From: Gibbula magus | Taxonomy: Eukaryota; Mollusca; Gastropoda; Trochida; Trochidae | NCBI GenBank assembly: GCA_936450465.1 | Contig: OW388303.1 | Location: 2,997,693-3,061,692 of the forward strand | Reading direction: 5' to 3' | Length of the DNA: 64,000 bases | Part shown: piece by piece, positions 11,400 through 21,779 of the stretch | How the letters are laid out: each line of letters begins with the position of its first letter | Position numbering within the stretch: the stretch's first letter is position 1 | Position numbers and translations under genes: made by a program | The notes under the pieces: model-generated | Told to the model about the DNA's origin: nothing | What the model saw: the letters and a program-made list of their open reading frames with translations, nothing else | Database searches by the model: none

Positions 11400-11870
11400 T
11401 CACTCGTCTAGCGGAGATACATAGGGAATATCATCTTCTGATATCAAAGGAGTTGATAAAAGTTACAATTTTCCGAGTCTTCCCGAAGATATTTTTACTT
11501 TTATCAACGAGTGTTGATATATTTGATATCGGAAGACACGAGGGCGAGGTTCTATTTATCATACAAACTCTTATTATTTTTCAATGAAAATAGTGTACAT
11601 CTCTGAGCACACATCTGCCATTTGACTTACTTAGCATTATGACGTCATCATGTTTATGACGTCATATCATCGTGATGTCATTACTCGATGATGTAAAAGC
11701 ATTGTGATGTCATGTAGTTGTCGGTGACAGGGCATTGTGCAAAATCTACTGCAAAAACGATAACTCCTAGGAGATATCGCTTGATTTCACACAAGCGATA
11801 TCTCCCGTGAAACACAGTTTTGGATGATAACTGTATATAACTGGCAATGTAGGCTACAATGGTTTGGACA
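11400..11870 (+). mobile_element. TGACGTCA-bearing element, copy 1
   Basis: Starts with a foldback (cttctgatatcaaaggagtt near 11430 against ttttatcaacgagtgttgat near 11497), followed by two TGACGTCA palindromes (11640-11647, 11657-11664) and a further hairpin (gagatatcgcttg...caagcgatatctc, about 11773-11807). The same series of blocks, in the same order, appears reverse-complemented at 21780-22400, so this is a dispersed element rather than unique regulatory DNA. The exact right end is uncertain. The minus frame at 11681-12001 overlaps it and is not regarded as a gene. Confidence 0.6.
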
Positions 11871-13001
11871 TAATACAATGTAGTTCCATAATTTAATTTC
11901 AACCAAGTAGGTGCGCGCATTGCATGAACAGTTACTGGTGTAAACATAGCATCTACATTGCATAAAAAAGTATCTTTGATAACTATGTTCAACGCTAACA
12001 AATGAATTTAATATTGCTGGTGAAATATTAGGAATTCAAAATGTATTAAATTGTATGTATTTATCTATCAACATTTCCATATTGATCCCATATAACTTTT
12101 TTTATGTAAAAATAAAAAACATGTTCAATAAGAAATAAGCTTGTGAGATCTAACATTGCAGCACTTTAGTCGCCGTTTATTGATAAACTGACACAGATTA
12201 ATGACTCTCGCGTTTACGTAATTTTACAATAATTATTTAACTGTTTCCTTTAAATATATGTTCTCATAGTCTTTATCTCTCATTTTATCACTACCAATTA
12301 TGTAGCACATGTTGACGGTTTGACATCTAGCAAACGTCATTTAACACTGTCGGTTCCGGTTTAGACTACTTTTTCTGACTGTTTAACGTTATTAGAAAAT
12401 ATTGAACGGATGTATCTTTTTTGGTCACCACCAGTAACTGATGATAGCTCATCATCCTGTCAATTACCTGACCAGATATCTTACCGTGTATCTGACAGTC
12501 GTAAATATAATAAGTAAATGTATATATTGAATGTCGAATCTATCATAATCTAGACGACAGTCACAAGTACGAACGAGCTATCTCACGAAGATAACATTCA
12601 CAAACATCCTGTAAGTGACATTCAACACTATCCCACTTATCAACACTGGCCCACTTGTGACGCTATGCTTTCAGCCAATTATCTGACGGTGGACATAGTA
12701 GTATGGAACGCCAAAGTGAACAAAATGTAGTGCGTTAACGACATGCATAAATTGGATATGAATAAAACTAGTAATTATAAGAAACCATATATTTACGCCA
12801 CTAGTACCTAAATATCAGTATATGCCTTTGCTCTCTCTCGGGAAATATTAATATTTAGGCACTTGTGTTGTAAACATAGTATGACATAGACACTCATATA
12901 ATACTCTCGAAATACGATCCTGATATGCGCAGTGTGACATCCCGGAAAGCCTACATCAACTTGTAAACATGAACTGCGCGCTTAAACTCGCCAGTAATTT
13001 A
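11871..13001. other. upstream flank of the secreted-protein gene
   Basis: No coding sequence or strong repeat seen. It contains the promoter-proximal DNA of the gene that starts at about 13034. Confidence 0.4.
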
Positions 13002-13037
13002 CATATAAATACGGAGATGAAATTATGTGCCCAGTAC
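13002..13037 (+). promoter_or_regulatory. core promoter: TATA box and initiator
   Basis: CATATAAATA at 13002-13011 is a good TATA box. About 30 bp downstream lies ccagtac (13031-13037), a plausible initiator with the start A near 13033-13034. The spacing fits a focused RNA polymerase II promoter, and the first exon with its GTGAGC donor follows at once. Confidence 0.6.
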
Positions 13038-13075
13038 AATTCTCTGCTAGATAGGGAATGCATCAGTACAGACAG
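13034..13075 (+). other. exon 1 (5' UTR plus six codons)
   Basis: Begins at the inferred initiator and ends at the donor gacag|gtgagc (13076). The first ATG of the inferred transcript (13058) lies here. Its 18 nt to the donor equal six codons, in frame with the ATG at 13284 after splicing to 13275. Confidence 0.6.
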
Positions 13076-16000
13076 GTGAGCTCGAGTGAACACATTTTAA
13101 ATATATTTGTAGTGAATAATTTTGGACTGATATTAGACTTATTAAAATCATTGATTTGTTTTTCAGAAATCGTGAGTATAACATACTGTAATAAAAGTTA
13201 TATTTCGGAATTTGTCGGATTTAGTATGTTTTCAGTGATCAAACAGAGGATATTTAATGTGTTGTCTATTTCAGAACACAATCATGAGGAACCTTGTATA
13301 TGTGCTGTTAGCCTTTGCTTTCATGTCGATCTTGGATGCAGTTTCGGTGAGTTATAGCTTCATTTTGTTCTGTAGTACGTTGAGGATTAGGTGTAGAGCA
13401 GTTACTACGTTGCCAACTGGTCAGTATCTGAAGATTGCTACTTCCGGCCAACGTAACTCGATATATTATCAACGAACCGCCAAGGATCACATACTTCACA
13501 ACCATATCTATACACAGAAGCAGATGTATTTGTTTTACCATTTGTCCCATGTATTATAGCGGATATAATGAATGCTGATGGCATGCATGCTTTGTTTATA
13601 ATTACGGCACGATGCCTAAATCTGGTATTTCCTGAGCGAAAGGTGTTGAAATCCCTATTTGTTTTATATTTAGCAATATGGAAATCAAATTAGTTAAACA
13701 TATTGATAAAGTAAGTTACTGTAAATTCGAGAAAGTCGTTCACGCATCAATTCTGCCAAAATATGGATAAAACAAATATTACATGTATTTCGATTTCTTT
13801 TCTTGATATTCTAAACGACGATAGTTAAAAGCATGTTTTTTTCACAGAAATTTGAACAGATAAACTTTCAATAGTAAGTGTTGTTAATTTTGGTCCCGGA
13901 GACCCAGTGTTTTTTTTTTATTTTAGTCGTGTTTATTTATATTGGATTAAAATATCTCGCATTTATCACGGTAAATGTGAATGCAGTTTTAAATAGGTAA
14001 TATGTTGTGACATCTTTCTGTTCTAATTACGATTCGCTTCTCATGGAGAAAATATCAGTTTCCCTTCTTATGCGTATGTTACGTGATATTTATTTAAACA
14101 TGTTTATTCAAGAGAATGGATTGGAGGCAAGTTGTCCAACTTAGTGAAAACCCTCCCCGGTCTACTATGCTGACATGTAATAATGAACGTTATACACGTG
14201 ATATTGTTATCAGTAATATATATTCTCTTCTTGTACAGAGCTGCCCGGCGATGAATAACACCGATCCGGTTAGTCCCAACGAAGAAGAAGTCGACATCAA
14301 TAATATTCATGTGTTTACTAGGGAATACCTGATGGTATGTTACATTATACGTATTTTACTAGAAGAATCTAAATGTGAATTACAAGAAAATGTATACCAC
14401 TCAAGATGTTAATGGTAATATGTCTCCAATGAGAACATGATGATTTTCTGGATAACAACTTCTTTAATGTGAAAATACACGTGTATTTTCACATTAAAGA
14501 AGTTGTTATCCAGAAAATCGTCATGTTCTTATGTATACCACTTCTAAATGCCATGCAAAGACATATCTCCAATGTTAAATGTATCCACTCGTGTGAAAAT
14601 ACATCTCTGATGCTGAAAAGGCCGTTAAAATGTAGCATTTGCAATGCCATTGCAGATGTTATTCCAAACGAGTGAATACACACATGTTATATTTTGCCCA
14701 TTGTATTGAATTGTTTAAGCTCTCAAACGCACAGTTTGAGGCCCACAAGACCGATAGACCGTCGTTTATACATGATTTGTCCGAGCAGGATAGCACAGTG
14801 GTTAGCGCGTTCGGCTTCGGATCAAGAGGTCCGGGGTTCGAATCCCGCCAGGGCACGGAAACTTTGTCTGCAGAACTGTTCTACACGCAATAAGTTTTGG
14901 GTGCAATGTTCAGCGTAGTATCACCCATGGTTCGCTAGTTCCAGCCGATGCTTGCAATTACATGGCGTTGCGGGTTTTCATAATACTAGCAGCCGCGATA
15001 TAAGTGAAATACGTCGTTAAACCCAGACCTCACCTCACTTCCTAACGACCCTCAGTGTATCTATGCAATGTCACAGGACAAAAAGGGGTGCAATCCGCCG
15101 TGTCTGATGCGCTTAATTCGGGGTGTCTCCGGCAAATGGATTCCACCCATTTGACCTATGTATGTCAGGGTGACAATCCTTTTATCAATATTTCAGGTTA
15201 ACAAACAATACATCAGTAAGTACGATTGACAGTCATTATATTAATATTTTAGTCATATTGAGGTTTATATTGTTATATAAAATACACACAGCAATACACA
15301 CAGGCGGTCAATAGGACCGACAACGTGCTATATGGGACAATAAAACAAGCTCGTAATTAAGAACGTCAGTTAGAGTTACAGCGTCGCTTGGCAAATGACG
15401 CCGTATTTTACGTCACCTTCACTGTTCAATTGCTTGTGAATGTGTTCTACGACGGGAGGCATTACTATTTTCAAAATATAGTTTATACAATTAACATCTC
15501 AATGGATTTCATAGAAAGGCGAGTAAATGTTTAAGGTCATCTCATATAAGAAATAGTAGACTCGTTGTTGTGCTTTATCGTAGAATATTACATAGCAGAG
15601 ATCATAAAACACTTTATTCAACGATAAAGGACGCCAATTCGTCTTCTATTTCTTAAATAGTATTTCATTTTTGACAAAGTATCAATATGACGTGTCGACA
15701 AGCATGCTACCAATATCAGGAGTTGACAATCAGTGTCGCTCAGCCTGACACTCGTTCTATTTATCTCCGGATCAACAAACACTTACAATAATTCAGCTTG
15801 GCAATTGTTCTATTCATCTTCGTATCGATAAACAATTACAATGATTCAGCTTGACAATCGTTCTATTTATTTTCGGATCAACAAACACTTACAATATTTC
15901 AGCTTGAAAATTGTTCTATTTATCTTCAAATCAACAAACACTTACAATAATTCAGCTTTACAAACGTTCGATTTATTTCCAGATCAACAAATAGTTACAA

Positions 16001-16753
16001 TAGTTCAGCTTAACAATCGTTCTATTTATTTTCGGATCAATAAATAGTTACAATTGTTCAGCTTGACAATTGTTCTATTTATTTTCGGATCAACAATAGT
16101 TACAATAGTTCAGCTTGACAATCGTTCTATTCATTTTCGGATCAATAAACAGTTACAATAGTTCAGCTTGACAATCCTTCTATTTATTTTCGGATCAATA
16201 CACAGTTACAATAGTTCAGCTTGACAACCAAGAGTGTGATATTTCAGGTCTCTATGGATGTCGACCTCACCTACACAGCTCCACAACACCTGGACAATGT
16301 CGGGAATACAACTAACTTTGTGAAGGCTCTTGCGAAAGAAGCCATCAAGGTAAATATGCTAAACTAGTTCATGGATTAAAGAACCGAACTTCATTCATGT
16401 CTTTGCATTTTTAGAAGAACCATAACGATTGGATTGACAAAATAAAAAATGCATAGATGCATCTTAACATATACTTGCTACATTGCACTGACATACTTAG
16501 AGATTTGTAAATGTATATCACATATCCTTTTTTATTTCTTTGCAAAAAGTACAACATATTCGCATTTGCACGATATTTGTATTGTCATTTGTTTGAATTT
16601 CAGAGGAATGTGGTAGGCTATTCAATCGATGAGTACCGTACTGTTCCTGGATTGGTGGCGTCATCCTTGTGTTCTTTCGTATTTACGAAGCTTGGAGATC
16701 GGCAGATTACCCTGGAACGATTTCAACTTGATATACACATGGATCCGCGGTAA
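13058..16753 (+). CDS. small secreted glycoprotein, family not recognised (five exons)
   Basis: Joining 13058-13075, 13275-13346, 14239-14334, 16248-16349 and 16604-16753 gives a 145-residue protein. All four introns are GT-AG and phase 0. Starting at the second ATG (13284) gives 136 residues; I prefer 13058 because it is the first ATG after the inferred start site, but either is possible. Residues 13-26 form a hydrophobic signal-peptide core, with likely cleavage after A28-V29-S30, exactly at an exon boundary. The mature part is acidic near the start (EEEVD, 45-49), has sequons at N36 and N82, and only two cysteines (C32, C119), which could pair. There is no second membrane span and no dibasic processing series, so it is probably secreted as a single chain. 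I do not recognise the family. The pattern 'SMDVDLTYT', then a helix-like FVKALAKEAIK, then strands ending LERFQLDIHMDP is weakly reminiscent of a SEA-type fold; this is inference only. Confidence 0.8.
13275..13346 (+). other. exon 2: signal peptide
   Basis: Acceptor ctatttcag (to 13274), donor tttcg|gtgagt (13347). It carries the ATG at 13284 and the full hydrophobic core. Confidence 0.85.
14239..14334 (+). other. exon 3: acidic N-terminal mature segment
   Basis: Acceptor cttgtacag (to 14238), donor ctgatg|gtatgt (14335). Encodes 32 residues beginning SCPAMNNTDP and ending REYLM, with one cysteine and one sequon. Confidence 0.85.
14392..14573 (+). repeat. direct repeats flanking the palindrome
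   Basis: tgtataccact at 14392 recurs at 14533, and atatgtctccaatg at about 14418 recurs as acatatctccaatg at about 14560. The two copies sit on either side of the 14433-14528 palindrome, so the palindrome arose within, or inserted into, a duplicated segment of about 40 bp. Confidence 0.55.
14433..14528. repeat. near-perfect 96 bp palindrome in intron 3
   Basis: Centre at CACGTG (14478-14483). The two 48 bp arms match at 47 of 48 positions with no spacer (left arm gaacatgatgattttctgga..., right arm ...cagaaaatcgtcatgttc). A sequence like the right arm recurs at 40049-40076, so it is part of a dispersed family. Confidence 0.95.
14783..15040 (+). mobile_element. tRNA-derived SINE, family 1, in intron 3
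   Basis: A box gatagcacagtggttagcg, B box GGTTCGAATCC at about 14836, then a shared body (gggtgcaatg..cacccatggttcgctagttcc) and the tail gttaaacccagacctcacct. The anticodon-loop region reads CTTCGGAT, as in tRNA-Arg(TCG). Two reverse-oriented relatives are at 27300-27588 and 62677-62986. This copy is shorter internally and shows no clear target duplication. Confidence 0.9.
15735..16228 (+). repeat. 53 bp minisatellite, about 9-10 units
   Basis: The block beginning cagc(t/c)t occurs at 15741, 15794, 15847, 15900, 15953, 16006, 16059, 16111, 16164 and 16217: spacing 53 bp with one 52 bp interval. The unit contains gttctatttattttcggatc. The array ends 19 bp before the acceptor of exon 4, so it forms the end of intron 3. 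Confidence 0.95.
16248..16349 (+). other. exon 4
   Basis: Acceptor gatatttcag (to 16247), donor atcaag|gtaaat (16350). Encodes 34 residues from VSMDVDLTYT to KEAIK, with the second sequon (NTT). Confidence 0.85.
16604..16753 (+). other. exon 5: C-terminal segment
   Basis: Acceptor tttgaatttcag (to 16603). Encodes 49 residues from RNVVGYSIDE to HMDPR, then TAA at 16751-16753. Holds the second cysteine (C119). Confidence 0.85.
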
Positions 16754-17165
16754 CTTGCCTGACTCAATGGACCGGACTGATTTTACCTATTTCAACAGCA
16801 TCCTTACTGATAGATAAAAAGGTCGACAAAACGTCTCCTTGCGGCCTGATTGAAACTATACACACAGCTGTCTTCTGCGATACTTGAACGTCAATGGACG
16901 TCACTGAATGAATGTCAATCAATCTACTTTGTCAGTTCGACCACGTTCGTAAAACGCCTAGTTTTACCTCATTGTCGTCTGATGTCTTCATTTAAAGACT
17001 GCGACAATTTGCTTGAACTATTTTCAACAATGTGTCCTTGACAATTTAGTTGACAATTTGTATTTCTGTGACATGACTTTCTTTCTGTCTTGAAATTTGC
17101 AATTAGAATGACTGTGGACATGATATGATTACATCAAAATAAAGTAAAGATATATGTCATTCGTA
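16754..17165 (+). terminator. 3' UTR and poly(A) signal
   Basis: After the stop there is about 400 bp without another convincing exon, then AATAAA at 17138-17143. Cleavage would fall around 17155-17165. Confidence 0.65.
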
Positions 17166-18329
17166 TTTTATCTGTGAACATTAAGGAAAGCCATAAACGA
17201 CATCGAATGATTAAAACGTCATCAAAGTCATCATTGGTCACTGCAGCTCGCTAAAATGATTCAACTATTCAGTGTGTAATGACAAGTTTTAAAATAGACG
17301 GTCAGATTTATGCAAGATATTAATGATGTCAATGAGCTAGTGTTGTCCATGGCGAAAGATGTGGCGCCATTGAAAGAAGTGTTGTGTTTGCTTAAATGAG
17401 ATGGGTCTGTTATTTCAATTATCGGTTTCAAGACAGGGGTAACTAGAAACTAAAACATGATAACTGTTTTAGACGCATTCAAATACGAGAATGGAATAGT
17501 TTGTATTCACAAATAAAATCGATTCGTCTAGGTTTTATTTTGTCACTGGAACACTCTGAACAAAATTCATGTTACCTCAGAAAGTGTGTTCACCTACTTG
17601 TATGTCTAAGTGAAATATTTATGTGATATGGAATGCGTTTTTGGACGTCAATGGTTTTACTTCAATTGCACTGACAAAAGATCCCCATTCATCCAGGTTT
17701 ACAATAACCATTCACAAACCTTGGCATGATGAAAAAGAGAGAAGAGATCATATTCTTAAAACTCCATTTCCCTTGTTCCGATTTCCTTTATTACGGAATA
17801 CATTGTTCATATCGATTCAATGAGAAAGAGTTCATCAAAAATGCATTGATTGATATCAATAGAAAAATGCAAACTAAAGTTTGACGCAGTTGATCACTTA
17901 TTTCATAATTCTACAGGGAAAAATAAACACTTTATTTTTATTAAGCACTGACAAACTGTGACATGAACCTGGAACATGTAGGAATACTATATATTACACG
18001 CCTCTGAAGTGAAAACATAAAATGAAAGGTTTAATATGTGCCATGCTCAAAGATGTTTTAATTAATATGGTAATGGCACTAAGATCCGCATTATGTGCCC
18101 AAACGTACCGGATGAAGATGTACATTACACAACTGGTTACATGAATATGGTATCAATTATAAATCCATGACACCGTTCTTCCAAGAATACAGAGTAGTTA
18201 CACTACACTAGACTACACTTCACTACACTACTCAGATAAGCAGAACGTAAAAATATATTTTCCTTTTGGAATTCAAAATGCGACGTGTGGTTATCTCGTT
18301 AATATCATTATTCAATTATTCATATTAAA
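17166..18329. other. no gene seen
   Basis: Short frames only. A low-complexity cactacact stretch lies at about 18190-18235. Confidence 0.5.
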
Positions 18330-20150
18330 TTCCTATATTGACCAGATACTGATTTCGTACCTTCCTATTAGCGGCGAGAATTTGTGTCAGATTGGAATAC
18401 AAGCATACTTTCAATAAGCACAGAGTGATGCCTGAACAGGAGCCGACAACATATTTACCATATAACCAGATATTCACGTCTCTTTCTACCAAATTTGACA
18501 CACACTTTATCCTATCAATGTAGTTATGTGATGTTTGAACACGAACCAGCAACATTTCAACCAATATTATCATATATCCTTGACAGATACGAATGTTTCA
18601 AGAAACCTCCTTAAAGTAGCAAAGTAAATTACAGACTCGCCAGTCAATGAACATATTATGTCCTGACATGTTCTAACAACGTATTCATCATGATAATCAT
18701 ATATCTATGAAACATGTGAAGATTTCAAGAGATTCATATGACTACCAAATTGAGATAGATGTTTCTGTTAAACAGCACATTTTGATGTCTGGACACGACC
18801 CAACAGCTTATTAGCAATCAGCATAGCGCTAATTCAAACTTTGGCGCATTTCCTGAAATTGTCCTTGCTAGCGTAGGCGGTTGCACTTTGAAGTTCAGCT
18901 GCAGTGCAGCGCTATGCTAGCATGACATTCTGATTAAAAATCGTTTTTAAAACATTCGGAAGTTTGGAGTTATCTGCCCCTAGATTCTCACACCGAAAGC
19001 TGTTGTTGGAGGTCTTGTGATTGGTTGACGGGCTGTTATCAGACGGTTTTGCGAGGAAACCCCCGAACGATATTCGAACGAGTTCGTATCTCGAGTTATG
19101 ATTTGCTTGGGAAGTTGATTTACCACAGGATGGGTGGGTAATGTTATGGCGAGATAGTTTGCAAGTTGAAGGTCGATGTCCAAACACCATCGCAATAGAT
19201 GTCGAGAGACTTGTGGTGTTTTCACGGGGAAAATGTTTACATACTACTTCAAATTGATACCTCAGTTGTAACTGAAGGCACTGTGGATGTTGCTGGCTTC
19301 ACAAGTTGTATACTCCAAATTATGTCAAATTCGGTATTGTCCTTACACAAGGAGGATATGATGGACATGTTTGCGTTATTAATATATACGTTAGACATTA
19401 AAGAAGATACTGCGATTTCAAGATTTCCTGATACTATCCTACAACGTATTAACCATATAACTGGATATTCATACTAGATTCGACAATGTCAAGAGCCATC
19501 TGATAGCAGCAAATTAAATATTATTATCACGTTAGTGAACACAGCCTAGCATGAACCAATGTCATCAGATATTCACACACGATAAGGCGATTGCATAAGC
19601 CCTCTCTTTTAGGCAAATGAAAATTCAACTTTGCGTCCACACATAAAGTAACAATAGTTAACCTATACTACGATTATTTATGCCATGTCATGTAACAATG
19701 TACACAATAGTACGTTACGTTATGTTACGTTACGTTACGCTACGTTACGTAACGTTATGTTAGTGACTCGTGGTCACTTATGTACTTTACGGTGAACACA
19801 GTGTATGTTACACACGAAAGGGCAGCAGTTCAAACATTATTATCAGATATTCATTTAAGATTTCAAGAAGCCTCCCCGAGAAACTGATGGAGATGCACCA
19901 TGTCCTGTCAATGATCACATCATGTTTGAATACAAAAGAAGAGTGTATTTACTATGGATCCAGATATTCATGTCAGACACATAGACGAAGAGTTCTTCAT
20001 TCTCAGCAGATTAAAGTAGACCTAATCCAGCCAATGAACACATTGTGATGTCTGGACACGAACTAGCATCGTATTTACAGTCATAATCAGATATCCATGA
20101 TAGATAGGAAGGTTTCAAGAGCGCTCTCCAGACTAACTAATTGTACACGG
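18330..20150. repeat. decayed ~115 bp tandem repeats
   Basis: A phrase such as gtctggacacgaac(c/t)agca, followed by atatttac..ataa(t/c)cagatattca and ttcaaga(a/g)(a/g)cctcc, recurs in diverged form near 18440, 18540, 18600, 18700-18800, 19860, 19950 and 20050-20120. The units are too diverged for an exact count. The frames at 18325-18573, 18912-19225, 19199-19477 and 19770-20048 lie in or beside these units and are probably not genes. Confidence 0.5.
19711..19760. repeat. (ACGTT)n low-complexity tract
   Basis: Tandem acgtt pentamers with a few substitutions. Confidence 0.9.
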
Positions 20151-20159
20151 ACACAGGGT

Positions 20160-20350
20160 CGTTATCCAATCAACGCTCAACACTGGTCGACGAGGCACCT
20201 ATGGAGCGACGACATTGACCACAGGTCATCTGGATGACGAATTTCGATGGTCATTGAAAACGTAAAGCAAAAGCTTTGTTTTTAATGTTGTAGACGGGAA
20301 GTATTTTAGATGCGTCAAACCTAATGTTGATTAAATGTATTTGCAGGTAT
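20160..20350 (+). repeat. old dispersed repeat, copy 2
   Basis: Diverged relative of 9425-9640: same order of blocks (aatcaac..actggt, attgacc.caggtc, aaagc..aagctttgt, cctaatg..gattaaatg). No terminal structure is visible, so the class is unknown. Confidence 0.4.
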
Positions 20351-21779
20351 GGCTAATTACATTAGTTACATACAGTTCGAAATCTAACCTCTTGATATAA
20401 CAACGTTTCTTACGATTAGCAAATTACGACGGAAACTCAGTATCCGGGAGAACCAGCAAAGTAAAACAGATAAGTAAGATTTTATTTATTCTTTATTTAT
20501 TCTATATTGAATTAAACACGCAATAATCAAATTAGCAACACAGATTTCTATTGAGATACAATAGGTTCATAAATACACTAACAGACAGAAGGTTGAGAGT
20601 CACCATAGCCTCGAATCTTGTTGATGAGTTGTAGGATGGAGCAAATATTTCCGATGAGATGTTGGCAGAAAGGTAGAATAAATCAACAACTAAATGTAGA
20701 TATCTCACATCAACCAAATACAATAAAAAAACTCCCACAAGTTCAGAAATAATCTATCAGAAAAACATACCAGAACTACATACATTTATGGCGTATAGTA
20801 AACACATTTCATATCGCGTCATCTTACCATGTACGTGAAAGTAATATTCATGTACAAACATGTGGTTTATGAGAATAGTTAATTGAATTGAACAGTTTAC
20901 ATTCATTTGTGGTACACAGATACATGGCATAACATTACACCATTACTTAATTCGCCCTTGGTCATTGTAGAGCAGGTGTAACTGCAGTGAATGGACCACT
21001 AGGAGTTGTTGTATTTTCCAGCTTAATGACTTACCGGTATTATTTATGGCTAATAAATGGAAAGTTGCGCGTTTTCTTTTTTTCTTATCTGTTCAAATTT
21101 GCCATTTATATTTAAAGGTTACACAGTAGGTCTCTACTTAAGAGGTTAAACAGCCCTTTACGCGACGCTATTATCCGTAATAAAACAAAAACTGCTTGAG
21201 GCTATTTTACTGTGAAAACCTTTTGATAATTTGATTGTTTTGTGATTGGTAACATTTGTTTTCCATTTTGTGAGACCCTTTATTCCTATTAATATGCTAC
21301 CAAACGTCTCCTACAAAGTGTCTTATTCAAAGGGCAAGTTCTCGTTATTTGGATCAGCTACAATTTACGAACGTTTCAAAGAATGACACGAAAACTTTCC
21401 ATCTATGTAACTATAAGTGATACGGTTGAGAAACATTGTTAAACAATTTGACAACGTACTGTTTACTTTATCACGATTGCAGAACGTTAGGCACATAAAG
21501 ATTTTTAATTCATGGGAATGTGTCCCTGCCAAGATGAAACATGATTTTCAGAAAGCTCTTGCAAAAGGTTTAAAACGGACGTGTTCAAAATCATTAAGAT
21601 AAATGTAGTTTTTGAATCAAAATAAACAATTAACTAATATGAATGGGTTTCTTTCGTTGTGAATGATTATACTGTAATGTAAACATGGCAATTATACACA
21701 TACTTCACACTATTTATAAGCCTTTTAGAATGCCATTTACATGTGGCAATTGCCATCTATCAAATATGTCAGCAATATA
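20351..21779. other. no firm gene; one possible terminal exon
   Basis: AT-rich. The only exon-like stretch is 21483-21602, listed separately. Confidence 0.4.
21483..21602 (+). CDS. possible terminal coding exon, unrecognised
   Basis: An acceptor-like ttatcacgattgcag ends at 21482. It is followed by 39 codons beginning NVRHIKIFNS and containing FQKALAKGLKRTCSKSLR, then TAA, and AATAAA only 19 bp later (21621-21626). Acceptor, open frame and poly(A) signal in the right order are suggestive, but I found no convincing upstream exon. It may be chance. Confidence 0.18.
   Translation, partial: NVRHIKIFNSWECVPAKMKHDFQKALAKGLKRTCSKSLR

Noticed and set aside
11681..12001. 106-codon minus-strand gene
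   Set aside because: Largely inside a dispersed element whose other copy does not keep the frame.
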